The translations under genes were made by a program, and so were the position numbers. Positions 10,861-21,835 of a stretch of 64,000 nucleotides of DNA are shown here, piece by piece. Source of the DNA: Isoetes taiwanensis (lineage: Eukaryota; Streptophyta; Lycopodiopsida; Isoetales; Isoetaceae); contig JAJEKV010000005.1 of the NCBI GenBank assembly GCA_021234155.1, positions 9,976,572 to 10,040,571 of the forward strand, written 5' to 3'. The notes below the pieces were generated by a model, which saw only the letters and a list, made by a program, of their open reading frames with translations, searched no databases and was not told the origin of the DNA. How positions within the stretch are numbered: the first letter of the stretch is position 1; the number at the start of each line of letters is the position of its first letter.

Positions 10861-11640
10861 TTGATGTTATGTAATTCTCTGGCCATGGTGGAGGTACGAG
10901 TCCCCCGGCGTTTTTTCCAAAGTTCCCTTGGTTAGATTTCCTTTATAAATAAGGTTAGGTTTCCACGTAAACTTGCTTATTTGACCCTAGGGGCTGGCCA
11001 AGGTGGAGGTACTAGCCGCTTTCTTCTATTTATTCCTCTAGTGGCTTGTGTTTTTTACTTTTCCCCCTTGCCTTAATGGGCTAAGGGGGCTAGATCCAAA
11101 GTTTAGGGGCCTCAGGTGGTGGGTTCGATTCTTTGGAGGTGGTGATGTGTTATAATTGTATGGTCTGGATGCCGCTTTATTCATGATGGAGGTACGAGTC
11201 CCCTCATGAATATCTTGGCTACCAGTATATTGTTCTTTGTTGCTCTTTATCTTGTTGCCTAGCCCTTGTGGTTATGGTGCTTAGCCAAGGGGCATTCCCC
11301 AAAGCTAGGGATCATGGGTTCAACACCTAAGTATGTATAATACACTTGGTGGAGGTATGAGTCCTCCCAAGTGCTATGGTTATTTTTGGATATGTTTGCA
11401 GGTTTTGTGGGAGTTCTCTTTCCCTTCAAGATTCTTGCCTGGTTTTTATTGTTTCAGTTGGCCCATCCTTCTTGGTTGTGGTGTGTGGCTGAGAGGCAAG
11501 CTCTTTAGCTAGTGGTCAAGGGGTCAATCCCTTGCCATGTATCTCACGGTTGGCGGTGAGCTCATCCCCCCATGGTTAGTGCTTTTATTTTTGCTCTATT
11601 TTATTTTCATGGTGGAGGTACGAGTCCCCCCCATGAATAT
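10860..11640 (+). mobile_element. Tandem array of tRNA-like SINE units
   Basis: Three units each contain a tRNA-like part followed by a hairpin. Unit 1: GGGTTCGATTC near 11129, hairpin 11179-11211. Unit 2: GGGTTCAACACC near 11317, hairpin 11343-11373. Unit 3: TTAGCTAGTGGTCAAGG near 11506, hairpin 11606-11637. Each hairpin has GGAGG-TACGAGT or GGAGG-TATGAGT at its centre. Two further copies of the centre (about 10889 and 11003) lack outer pairing. A- and B-box-like motifs suggest descent from tRNA. Array structure is certain; the SINE label is inference. Confidence 0.6.
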
Positions 11641-11797
11641 TTTGGCTCCCTAGGGTTGGTCCGGAGATAAATCCCTTCATTTGTATCACTCACCCCAAGT
11701 TGTGGTTCTGTTTGTTCTTTTGCAGGTACAGGTTGTCTTCTCGAGGGAGCTTTGTTCGGATCCTAGTGCATCACAAGAGTTAAGTGAGGAAAACCAT

Positions 11798-11905
<108 letters not shown>

Positions 11906-11985
11906 TATTGTAACGTAACGCCACTAGGCAGCATCCAACTGGACATGTGACCACACACCACACTACATTGCTCGGTTGGGCCCAA
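11906..11985 (-). repeat. Short dispersed repeat with microsatellite tail, copy 1
   Basis: AACGTAACGCCACTAGGCAG followed by GGACATGTGACC and CATTGCT parallels 30413-30500. Each copy is preceded by a different simple repeat, here (GATA)n. Read on the minus strand, the simple repeat would be the 3' tail, as in SINE/LINE families with microsatellite tails. Confidence 0.6.
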
Positions 11986-12238
11986 GGGTAATATATCAAC
12001 AATCTTTGTTCATGAATCTGTTGGAGAGCTAAAGAGTTACTACAAGGCAAACTACTTCTATCGAGGTAACAAAGATCCATTTACAGAGGCATGGATCCTT
12101 TCCTTAGATATAGCCTTTGGGAAGACCAGGTTTATTAACTCTCTAGTTCAAAAGTTCATCCCTATGCCATATGATGATACAAAGATTCTAGAGTATGAGC
12201 TAATTCAACCACTTACGGACCAACATGTAATATTTTGA
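11985..12238 (+). CDS. Coding-like fragment, unknown protein
   Basis: An open frame gives STIFVHESVGELKSYYKANY, then FYRGNKDPFTEAWILSLDIA and, further on, PMPYDDTKILEYELIQPL, ending at a stop near 12238. Composition is protein-like and there is no internal stop. No start is visible and I do not recognise the family. Lies in the CACTA-like element, 350 bp left of the nested element. Confidence 0.35.
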
Positions 12239-12359
12239 CTAGTATAATAAGTATTAATAAGATTACTGCAAAGGTTTAAATGTTATTAGTTATATTAGTG
12301 GTGTTCTCAAATTGGCAACCTAAAGCAACACCCACTACTGAAATATTAACTTAAATATA

Positions 12360-12585
12360 ATCCTCATCCTCCCTTTCCTTCATTCCCTTTTCATGTGAAT
12401 CCCCATTTCTCCTCATCCCCATTCTCCTCATCCTCCCATTCTAAATTGCAATTCCCCCATTAGGCCCTCATTACCCGTACTAATCTTATCCCCCATTCTA
12501 AATTGCAATTCCCCATTGTAAATTGCAATCCTCCATTGCTCTCTCATTACCCCTACTAGCCCTGGCTACCCCATTTCTCGTCATC
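12360..12585. repeat. C-rich satellite, left part
   Basis: Iterations of TAAATTGCAATCCCCCATT, CTCATTACCCCTACTAGCCC and CCCCATTTCTCCTCATCCCC. Continues after the nested element at 15163, so one satellite block was split by an insertion. Confidence 0.8.
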
Positions 12586-12820
12586 AACAAGGTGACGGTG
12601 CAAACGCACTAATGACCTGTGGTGCAATTGCAGATTCCTTTTTCAAAAACACATAAATTCGACAGTTTTGACCATTTAAAAAAAAAACAACTACCAAAAA
12701 ATAAAGTCGCATTCCAAATATGGCCAATTTTAAAAGCGGGTGACAGATTTTGTGTTAAGACACACTAAGAAGATGCACTTTCTTACGGCACAAAAATACA
12801 AAGGAAAGGAAGAATGTCTA

Positions 12821-13500
12821 TGCGCGCATAGACAACAAAGTTATATTCAATAATTCAGTACAATAATATAGGCACTTAAAAAAAATGTTCTTTTTTAGCA
12901 CACATTAAATATCAAGAGGAGGTAGGTGTTTACTTCAACAAACGCAAATATGAATTCCTTGCTTTGCTTGTAAGTTTTAATTGGTGTACAAGCATTACCA
13001 AGTTGAATTTGCCACATCTTTGCAAATAAAAGTATTTTCCAAATTCATAAACTATTAAACAAAGGAAGAATAAGAAACCAAAGCATAAAAGCTCATAGAG
13101 TAGTCATAGAGTAGACACAGACATGCCTATGCGTGCATAGAAACAATGAAGAAGCCTATGCGTGCATAGAAACAATGAAGAAAACTAGATACCTGTCTAT
13201 GCGTGCATGGCCAGGAGTTTCTAAAGAGTACGTCCAGTCTATGAGCACATGGGCAAGCACCTACTTTTATAAAACGTCTATCCTATGTGTTCATAGGCTA
13301 GAGGTTTAAAGTATATCATTTGCCTATGCGCGCATAGACAAGCAACAAATGTTGAAAGCTCTTGCCTATGCACGCATAGATAAGCAACAAAATTTAAACA
13401 GCAGTTAAATTCTTAGCAACAAATTTTAAAAGCTTTCATTTATGCGTAAGTAGACAATAGATAATCTATTTATGCGTAAATAGACAATAGATAATCTTTT
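12821..13500. repeat. Palindrome array, left cluster
   Basis: Variants of CCTATGCGYGCATAGACAA recur near 12820, 13122, 13154, 13196, 13328 and 13364, with weaker versions near 13236, 13270, 13440 and 13470. CTATGCGCGCATAG is a perfect 14-bp palindrome. Subterminal repeats of this kind bind transposase in several plant DNA transposons. Confidence 0.8.
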
Positions 13501-14164
13501 AATTCCGACGGAATGGTACAGATTTAAAATAGCTACTACAGAAGAAAAATCTTTGAGAGACATGACAAAGTTTTAAAAAGCCCTCGTGGTCTTTCAAAAC
13601 TTCAAGAAATAATTGAAGTCTTGAGATCCTTCTAAATTGTAACAACATCATAACAACCTGTCTTGAGCATGGATGGAATCTACCAAAATAGAAGAAAATG
13701 CATCCAATCTTGATTAGTTCTCAGCAACAAAGGGTTTTAACTGCAATTTCTTAAAACCAGAATCATAATAACGAACAAAGGATGTGGAAAACGACCTTAA
13801 ATCACTTGCAGAATTATCATAACTTAGTTGCAGAATTGAACAAAAACATTGGCCTATTTTCATAAAAACCTGTGTTGTGGCCTAAAACACTTCGATTCAA
13901 GAAAAACAATTGCAGCCTGCAACTGAGATAATAGAGTAAACAGCTGAAAGTAGCAAATAAGCTTAGTGAACCTGCCAAAAAATTATCTTACCTACTGGAA
14001 ATAGACGCTTCCATATTAGCACAGCCATTAACCTGCTTAAAATTTTTCTGTATCAAACCAGAAGAAAAAGAGAAGGCCAAAACTAGAGCAGACATGAAAC
14101 AAATTTGGGCTTCCAGTTCACGACCTGACAAAGAAGCTTACCTGGTGAGAAGTCGACCTTATGA

Positions 14165-14285
14165 AATAGGGTTTGATGAGACGATCCGGCCTGATGGCTG
14201 CAATCCGGCATGGCGCCCGATGATTCTGGCTGTGGTTTGGTGAGACGATCCGGCCTGATGGCTGCAATCCGGCATGGCGCTGAAG
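14165..14285. repeat. Tandem pair GAGACGATCCGGCCTGATGG
   Basis: The segment GAGACGATCCGGCCTGATGG followed by CTGCAATCCGGCATGGCGC occurs at about 14178 and 14241, about 63 bp apart, in the nested element. Related GCCGGAT motifs also occur at about 9368 and 9601. Confidence 0.75.
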
Positions 14286-14339
14286 ATCAAGCCGATTTCT
14301 AGAACAATAAAAAAAAATACCAAACAAAAAAAGTATCTT

Positions 14340-14805
14340 CCTATGGGCGCATAGCATAGCACTACCTACCAAGTTATTTTTCTACCTGCCTATTTTTTTC
14401 ACAACCTACTGGTTTTGGTTTTGTTTCCGACCTGTCCATGTCCATATGTGGCACTACCTACTAGGTTCCTTTCCTACCCGCCCATTTTTTTCCACAACCT
14501 ACTGGTTTTGGTTCCGACCTTGTACTTGTCCATACATGAACTTTTCTTGAACCCGTGATATGTTATGATTGGTATGACGTCTTGCTATTTACCTTTGTAT
14601 CTATTTTGCATCAATAAAAAAATTGTCATGCCATGCGCGCATAGCTTGAGAACCTTTTTTCTTCTAGGTGGCTATATGCACATAACATGCTCTGCTTGCA
14701 TGCTCAATAACATTTGTGTTACTCAGCTATGGATATATATGCACAATGCAAATTTTGTTTTAGTTGTGTGTTATAATTTTGTAGCTTGCATATGCGCGCA
14801 TAGCA
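14340..14805. repeat. Palindrome array, right cluster
   Basis: TATGGGCGCATAGCATAG near 14343, CATGCGCGCATAGC near 14632 and ATATGCGCGCATAGCATG near 14790. These are sparser than in the left cluster but of the same family. Confidence 0.75.
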
Positions 14806-15162
14806 TGTTGTTGTTCTCCTTGAGCAATATGAAATGCATACGGCTTTATTTCCACGTTTCAGTCTTCATTATTCGTCAACATTCTGATGGTTCTTTCATT
14901 TTCCCACTTTCCATGTGTGTCCCAAAACCACCTAAATTAGATTTTTATTTTATACTTAAATTAGGGATGTCAAATTAACAGGACGCCAAATTTTTTGTAA
15001 TTTTGGCCCCTAAAATGGCACATGCAATTGTAAATTTAGGGTCATTTTTTTAAGTGACCCCCCAAAAGTGGCAGAATTTAAGGGTATCTTAGGGAATCTT
15101 TGAAAGATTCCTTTTTGTGGTGCAAACGCAGGTCATTAGTGCGTTTGCACCGTCACCTTGTT

Positions 15163-15620
15163 CATCCCCCATTCTTCATTTTTTTAGTAGAAATCCTCAT
15201 ATTCTAAATTGCAATCCTCCTATTACTCCTTCATTACCCCCAGTAGCCCTGACTACCCCATTTCTCTGCATCCCCCATTCTTCATCTCTTACAGAAAATC
15301 CCCACGTTCTAAATTGCAATCCCCCATTACTCCCTCATTACCCCTACTAACCCTAACTACCCCGTTTCTCCTCATCCCCCATTCTTCATTTTTTTTTAAG
15401 GAATCCCCATGTTCTAAATTGCAATCCCTTATTACTCCATCATTACCCCTAGTACCCCTGACTACCCCATTTCTCCTCATCCTCCATTCTTCATTTTTTA
15501 TAGAAAATCCCCATGTTATAAATTGCAATCCCCCTATTACTCCCTCAGTACCCCTAACATAGAACTAAAATCCTCTTCTCCTCAAAAAATTATCCGTTGC
15601 TCGTCAATCCCCCATTTCCA
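15163..15620. repeat. C-rich satellite, right part, about 115-bp units
   Basis: About four units containing CCCCATTTCTCCTCATCCCC, ATTCTTCATTTTTT and TAAATTGCAATCCCCCATTA. Unit boundaries repeat near 15165, 15262, 15361 and 15462. Confidence 0.85.
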
Positions 15621-15699
15621 AAAGGGGGTATTTTAAGGAGGATGTGGGCATCATTTTTGATGTGTTAGCCAATGTTGGCCAATGTTTTATAATGCTGAA

Positions 15700-16080
15700 A
15701 TGTTGGCCAATGGTTTATAATGTTGGCATATGGAATGTTGAAATGTTGGCCAATGGTTTTCATGGTTTGTAATGTCCTAATCCTTATGGTAGTTATGGTC
15801 CTAACCCTTATGGTAACACTTATGGCAAATAAAAGGGAGGTTAACATCATAACCTATGGCAAATGTGGTTGGGGAGGTGTGTTAACATCATAACCTATGT
15901 CACCTCAAAAGGGAGGTTAACATCATAACCTATGGCAAATAAAATCATAACCTATAACATTATAACCTATAACATCATAATCTATGGCAAATAACCTATG
16001 TCCTTGCAATGTACAAATTGTGTCAATGCCATATATTGAATTGCCCGAATTGCCATCAGATTGCCATATTGGCATCAAAT
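15700..16080. repeat. Short tandem motifs
   Basis: AATGTTGGCCAATG recurs between 15668 and 15760. TTAACATCATAACCTATG recurs near 15841, 15883 and 15917, and short CATAACCTAT units follow. No gene seen. Confidence 0.7.
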
Positions 16081-16199
16081 TGGCATATTCGGCCTTGATT
16101 TGGCTTTATAAGTAGTGGGCGTTTCTTCTTTATCACCCATCCTATTCCTTCCTTCCTCTCGCAGTCCCCTAGTCGGCTTCGATTCATCCCTGCTTTGGA

Positions 16200-16484
16200 A
16201 TGGCCCGGATCAAGGTGACTGCCCGAAAGCAGCCTGCAGAATCATCCTCTTCCAGCCATCCAGGCATGGAGATGATGTTCGTGGCAATGTTTACCTGTTT
16301 GGAGGTGAACTGATTGAAAGAACAAGGAGCAAATGTGTCTGAGAAGGTGCAAAACTGGCTTGATCGGGTTAATCCTACTGACGAACATCTTCTACAGATG
16401 AGCATTGAGGCAACTGGCATTTACCTTCGAGTGCTGCTTCAGATGCCCCCTCCAGGCTATCTCATGCAAGGGATGCAAAGATAA
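16200..16484 (+). pseudogene. Small reading frame with one internal TGA
   Basis: An ATG at 16200 opens MARIKVTARKQPAESSSSS. A TGA at 16311-16313 interrupts, and the same frame then continues (QGANVSEKVQNWLDRVNPTD, then LLQMPPPGYLMQGMQR) to a stop at about 16484. The start resembles N-termini seen in plant retroelement gag proteins, and superficially histone H3, but that is a weak impression. Either a small gene with a premature stop or two exons. Confidence 0.35.
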
Positions 16485-17128
16485 TCGGCTCTATAATCGG
16501 CTCTATCTAATCTGTTTTGATCTTTCTGTAAAAACCAGGGGTGAAAACAATGCATGCATGAGTTTTTTTTGTAAAAACAGTCTTCAATATTCTATAATAT
16601 GGTATCTTCAGGTATTACAGGGGTAAAAACGTGCAAGGCTTCTGCATGCACGAGTTTTTTTATAAAAAAAATCTTCAATATAATATAATATGGTATCTTT
16701 TTCTGTAAACTGTACTTGCATTTGTCTGATTCGGCCATAACTGAAATAAGGAACTGAAACTGAAACTATGGTTCTATTTACTTCAAATATGAAACTGAAA
16801 CTGAAAATATGAAGCACATCCAAACAAAATCGTTGCAGGTCTGTTGCAGGTCATAACTGAAACTGAAACTATGATTTTATTTACTTCCAAAATTTGAAGC
16901 ACATCTTGCACTTGCCTCTTCAAAGAGATTCAGGCCAAACAGAAACTATTGCAGGTCTGTTGGTGGCAACTTTAAACTTCCAAACTCTACCTAAACTGCA
17001 AGTAAGACACATAACAATATTAAGTATTACAAAATAGACATTCAAAACATTCTTTCTACATCTATATCTTTCTATATCTGCAATCCAAAAGAATTAGGGA
17101 GACCATACGACCTTCAATGACCTCGGCC

Positions 17129-18945
17129 TTAACTATACATCTTCAATACATCTTCTGCTTCCCTTTCCCACCATCTGGAAAATTCAAAGACCACTAAATA
17201 TATCAGACTCATAATCATTGCAAAACAACCTGCAATTGTGAGCAGATAAGATACAAGTTTACAGTAACCTTTAGATTGCTCGGCAACAAATTTCTCAAAT
17301 TGCAATCTATCATGCTCATGAAGTAGATATATTCCAGGTTCTGGCTTGTAAGTTAGACAAGCCAAAGCTATGACAGAATCTAATGATATCACTATGTCGT
17401 CTAACAAGTCAAATGTGTACCAACGGGTGAAAGCATGCTAGGGTGTACCATCTAAAGTACTTTTTAGGGAGTGCGAAACTACCCAAAAAAGTACCCAACA
17501 CTGGGTACTGGGAACTTGCATAAATGCCACAATAAATAATAAGTTTGAGAGTTAATTCATTTATTTTAGTCTCTAATAGTATTGTTATCCTCTAGTACTA
17601 TAGATTGGCATGTTACTGACCTTCAATTCAAAAAATTTCGATCGATTTTAATGGAAAGAAAAAACAGAAAGTACCAGTTTTAAAAGTACCCAGTGTAGGT
17701 ACTTTTGAGGGTTCCAAAAGTGGTACACCGTAGCATGCTTTTACCCCAACATTTTCTTCTAGACTTATGCTCATTATACCATGCCAAGTTAAGTTCTACC
17801 AAATAGGATGGTCTGGAACTTAGATCAATTGCTTCCCTACTTTCCTTCCAGCCCCTACCAACTTTCCTTCGAATACTCAGAATCCTTCCCAAATACCAAG
17901 TTCTCTTTAATAATTTCTGCTTTGCACTAACTATCCGCCTTTTGTTGCTCGGGCCTACCTCAAAGAACACTCGCACAATCGATCCAATGACAAGAGCAAA
18001 GGGTGGGTGCATTGATCCGCTTTGTTCTTTTCGGGTCCAATAGAATATGAGTTTTAACTTTGGTCAGTCTATCCTTCGAGAGCCAAGGATTCCCATTAAG
18101 TTGACTAACTAAAGTGGCCTTGTAGACTTCTTTATTGTCTATCTTCACAAGTCTTTCAACTTTCATTTGGTTTGGGTGCTCTGCCTCATCCACCATGGCA
18201 TCAAGTGTATGTCTTAACTCCATCACTGCTGCTATCTCCTCAATGTTTTTTGCAGCCAAGCCTTCAGCACCCTCATTTTCAATCTCCACTTCAACTCGAT
18301 CAGACTCATCTTCAAACTCGATTGTATCTAATTGCTGGAGGTAGTTCTTGTTAAATAGTCTTCATGCTTCCAAGGACAATTCCACCATATGTCAGCTCCT
18401 GTCTTTTCACAACAAATGCCAACTCTCAAACATATCCCCTGTGCTTCTTTCATCCCTTCCTTTAAAGCATGCACAATTTTATCTACATTGTCTACCATGC
18501 TGTAATCTCCTAGATCACAAATGATTTCCTTACCATCAAGTCCAACCTTCTTTTCTAAAACTTGCCATATGTTTTCCTGCTTCAAATGGGTAGCAGGGAA
18601 CAACAATTTCCCAAGAGCCTGAAACTCTGCCACTCTATTCAAAGCACTTGTTGTTTCAAGCAAGTCTGCACCTGTATATGACCTTTCATTTTGGATCATG
18701 CCGCCCACTTTACTAAAAAAAATTTCACAAGCATCTGAACCCGTGCAACTCAAGGGAAGAGAAATGTCATTGCATTTTTCACTGAAATAATTTATCAACA
18801 TCACAGCAAAATGACATGATAACTGTATGTCAAGAAAAGTCTCACGGCTTATAAAGTTCATCTTCAAAGTGTGTGTTGGATGCCTAATTATCCACAGCCT
18901 CCACAACCTTTGAGATTGCAACAAACCAAACAAAAATCTTAGCAA
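17129..18945 (-). pseudogene. Transposon-type protein gene, interrupted by a MITE
   Basis: Minus-strand segments: 18945-18328 (LSCTGSDACEIFFSKVGGMI and a following NERSYTGADLLE stretch), 18289-17960 (acidic helix, KVKTHILLDPKRT), 18012-17747 (KLLKRTWYLGRILSIRRKVG) and 17424-17129 (IVISLDSVIALACLTY, then a hydrophobic segment LTIAGCFAMIMSLIYLVV). The GSDACEIFFS part resembles a region I know from eukaryotic transposon-encoded proteins where a polypeptide segregates Gly-Ser-Asp/Glu and FFS motifs. Frames shift between the first segments. The last two segments are one frame broken by the MITE at 17425-17746. Function not assigned beyond transposon-like. Confidence 0.5.
17425..17746 (-). mobile_element. 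MITE, copy 1, TIRs shared with the 9.7-kb element
   Basis: Left end GGGTGAAAGCATGCTAGGGT at 17425; right end is the inverted GGGTAAAAGCATGCTACGGT ending at 17746. CAAC flanks both sides (17421-17424 and 17747-17750), a 4-bp target duplication. Removing the element plus one CAAC joins two minus-strand reading frames exactly in phase (326 bp removed, offsets agree). A second copy, inverted relative to this one, is at 40285-40532. No coding capacity. Confidence 0.9.
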
Positions 18946-19589
18946 TAAGCCAATGAGACCATATGAGCAATAAGCAACATGACCACAATGAGCAAATTAC
19001 ATGAAGAAGAATGAGACTGTAGATGCTGCCTTAATACGAGACCATAGGCCCATATGGGGTGATAGGAATATGTCAATATATAAGGCCACAACTGAACAAT
19101 AGGTTTCAGTTCCAAGAGTCCGCATTGGAGGAGAAGTAGATGGATCTTGTAGTTTATGTAGACAAGACTGAACCTTCCGTGAAGCAATCCGTTAGAAAAT
19201 CAAGAACACAAAAACTAGCTAAACCCTTTCTAGGAGTTCATGTCATGCTTCACACAAAAAATACACAAAAATGTATCAGCTCCCATTCTTGTGAGTTATG
19301 CTCTAGAAAACTCAAGGGGGTCAAGTACCAAAAGCTTCATGTTCACACAAAGTAAAACTGTCTTAATAAAAAGATTTTTTTTTATTTTTTTGGTTATAAT
19401 GTTATTTTTCTACACGAGATATAGAGCAATCCAAACATGACAGGGTAAAAACTGTCCTCTACCTTTTGAGAACCAATACTGGTTCCCAGAAAGCAGTTGT
19501 GATATAAATACAACAACTTTCAGAAGGAGATCAATTTTGAGTTCAAATTTGGCATATAAGTAGCTCACGAGGTCCTCCATCCTAGAAAA

Positions 19590-20160
19590 ATGTTTCATTA
19601 GGGTTTTTTTGAGATTAAAAAAGGCCTTCAAAACATGCCAACTAAGCCAAATGAAGATAAATGAACTACCAATCAGAAATCAGAGCCTGACGGGTCCAGT
19701 CAGCAAAAACTGTTATAACTAACTCACTGAATCACATTTTCTAGCATAACTATTGATAGAAAAGTCCAAATGAGCTCTCGTTTAGTGCAATAGATAGATC
19801 TCGTTGAGATCTTTCCAATCTTAGGTGCTTTGCACATATTTTAACCACTTATGATTGTTAAAACTCCAAAAAATATGGTTTTTACCATTTTTTACTATCC
19901 TATGGGGCTAAAAGATATGCAAACCACCCAAAGTTGGAAAGATCTCAATGAGATCTATCTATTATACCAAACAAGAGCTCATTTGGACTTTTCTATCAAC
20001 ATTTATGCTAGAAAATGTGATCCAGTGAGTTAGTTATAACTGTTTTGCTGACTGAATTACCAGTTCTGTTTTCTGATTGGTAGTTCATATAGCTTAGTCA
20101 GCAGTTCTTAGAAGGCCCTTTTATGATCTCAAAAAATTCCTAATGGTTGAGTTTGAATTT
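19590..20160. repeat. Large foldback, about 255-bp arms
   Basis: Left arm about 19590-19846 and right arm about 19904-20160 are inverted copies around a 57-bp spacer. Shared blocks include AACTACCAATCAGAAA, GTTATAACTAACTCACTG and CACATTTTCTAGCATAA. Divergence is roughly one base in eight by eye. No open frame. Likely a foldback or MITE-type element; ends and target duplication not defined. Confidence 0.8.
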
Positions 20161-21830
20161 GATGTTTTGACTTTTACTTCTATTTTCAATTTTAGGGAAA
20201 TTATACAAATGGATAGCATTGCTATATATGAGTCTTGGTTGTCCTCCAAAAAATCACATTATGAAAATTTATAAGGATGTGAAACCAATACAAAAACAAG
20301 CTCGTGGAAAGAGCAAAAGACATGGTAAAAAAAAATCAAAAAACGATATCTGTACCTGCCCATTACTGGTCCATAGTTCATTTAAAAATTGATAATATCC
20401 TTATGTTAGTCCATTTCAAGTTGAGATTTGGGACATGAGTAGCTCTTGAATCACTTTATTCACAAAAAATATTTGTTGTTCATTATCTTAAGGGTTATAC
20501 TAGAATAGGTAGCATCAGTTATATTATATCTTCTATGTTTATTCTACATTTGTGCCCTACGATGTGACTTTCCGAAATTACATACTCAAAATATCTCATT
20601 TCAAGAAACCAATGCAAAAGGAACCAAGAAAAAATATGAAAAACTTTTACTATAAAAAACCAAGATAGACTGCTATCTATAGTCCAGTTGCAGACCATCA
20701 TTGGTCCAAATGACTGAAAGTTTAAAAATTATTACTGGTGCCACCTTAATCAATTTTGGTCTCAACTTTCGCATATAGTTTACTTGTATGATTCTCTATG
20801 GGGAAAAATTGATTGATTAGGTTAGCTTGCATAATTTAAGGGTGAGGTTGAAGCACAAAAAATTGAGAATTTATGGGGTACTTATGACTAATTAAACCTA
20901 CATGGGCTTTCACTTACACCTTTCAAAACTCATGTGATCGAAGCTAAAAAGCCATAATACATTCTATGAGGCAAAATGAATAGAATAGATACTCTATACA
21001 ATTGGTCTCGTGGACCATAAATGGTGAGGCGTGCTTATATAAATTAAAACCTTAGAAATAACATGTTACTTTGACATACAACTAGAGATTTCTATTGCCA
21101 ATAAAGGTTTGTATCCATAAAAAAATATAATATACATGAAAGATAACCTACGTGTAATATTATTCTACTTGGATTACAATGGTTTATAGCAGTAACACAG
21201 ATATGAAATTTATGTTAGTAAGAAATAAGCAGATTTCATGGTATTTCTTTCAATAAGATCATACAACCTATATAAAAGATCTCTATATATGTCATTTCTC
21301 ACATTTTGAGCTATTTTAAAGGCATATTTGGGGAAATTTAGTATGTCTTTCTATGAAACCAAAGAAACGTATATGAAATGTTATGTGGTCTATTTATATA
21401 TTCATGGCTAAACTTCACCACATTCACTTGAATTCATCAATAAACATCATTAACTATAATCATTGTGGAGTTTTGGACCTATAATTGTGGAGTTGACCCA
21501 ACTTTTTATGCTATAATGTATTAATTCGACTGTTGTACATCATGTTTGAATTCCAAAAATTGCATGGTTACACCCTAGTTATACTATATGTAAGTTGATA
21601 AGAATTATATTCTATGTAGATATAAATAGAACGCATCATTTATTACCCGCATAGCATTATAAATGGTTATTATTGAAGCATTTTAACATATACTTTTGTC
21701 CAGAATTCTATATAGTAGATTCCTTTAGAAAATATTGAGGTTAACATGACTTATAAACACTCCAAAAAATCATGAAACTATAGCTCGTATAGTTAGCAAC
21801 TCATTGCCACAAGAATTAAGTCGAAACTGG
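20160..21830. other. AT-rich stretch, no gene recognised
   Basis: Long AT-rich sequence with no credible frame. A segment near 20400-20450 (GAGATTTGGGACATGAGTAGCTC) loosely repeats 19536-19568. Otherwise nothing seen. Confidence 0.4.
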
Positions 21831-21835
21831 TTATA

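Larger units (their letters stand above)
12586..15162. mobile_element. Nested TIR transposon with perfect 34-bp ends
   Basis: The left end 12586-12619 begins AACAAGGTGACGGTGCAAAC. The right end 15129-15162 is its exact inverted complement over 34 bp. CATC flanks both sides (12582-12585 and 15163-15166). The flanks are C-rich satellite; joining them across one CATC gives the normal satellite unit seen at about 15361-15390, so an empty site exists beside the insertion. Between the ends are many CTATGCGCGCATAG-type palindromes clustered towards both sides, and no long coding region (the longest frame, 14565-14978, has no recognisable domain). Non-autonomous; superfamily not assigned. Confidence 0.85.

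Noticed and set aside
12821..14805. CRISPR-like array reading of the regularly recurring palindromes
   Set aside because: Spacing is irregular, the repeat is a short degenerate palindrome, and the context is a eukaryotic transposon.
15117..15562. Plus- and minus-strand frames over the C-rich satellite
   Set aside because: The repeating PHVLNCNPP and LEHGDS units reflect the roughly 115-bp tandem repeat.
16200..16260. Histone H3 gene start (MARIKVTARK)
   Set aside because: Only the first ten residues resemble histone H3; the rest (SSSSSHPGMEM) does not.
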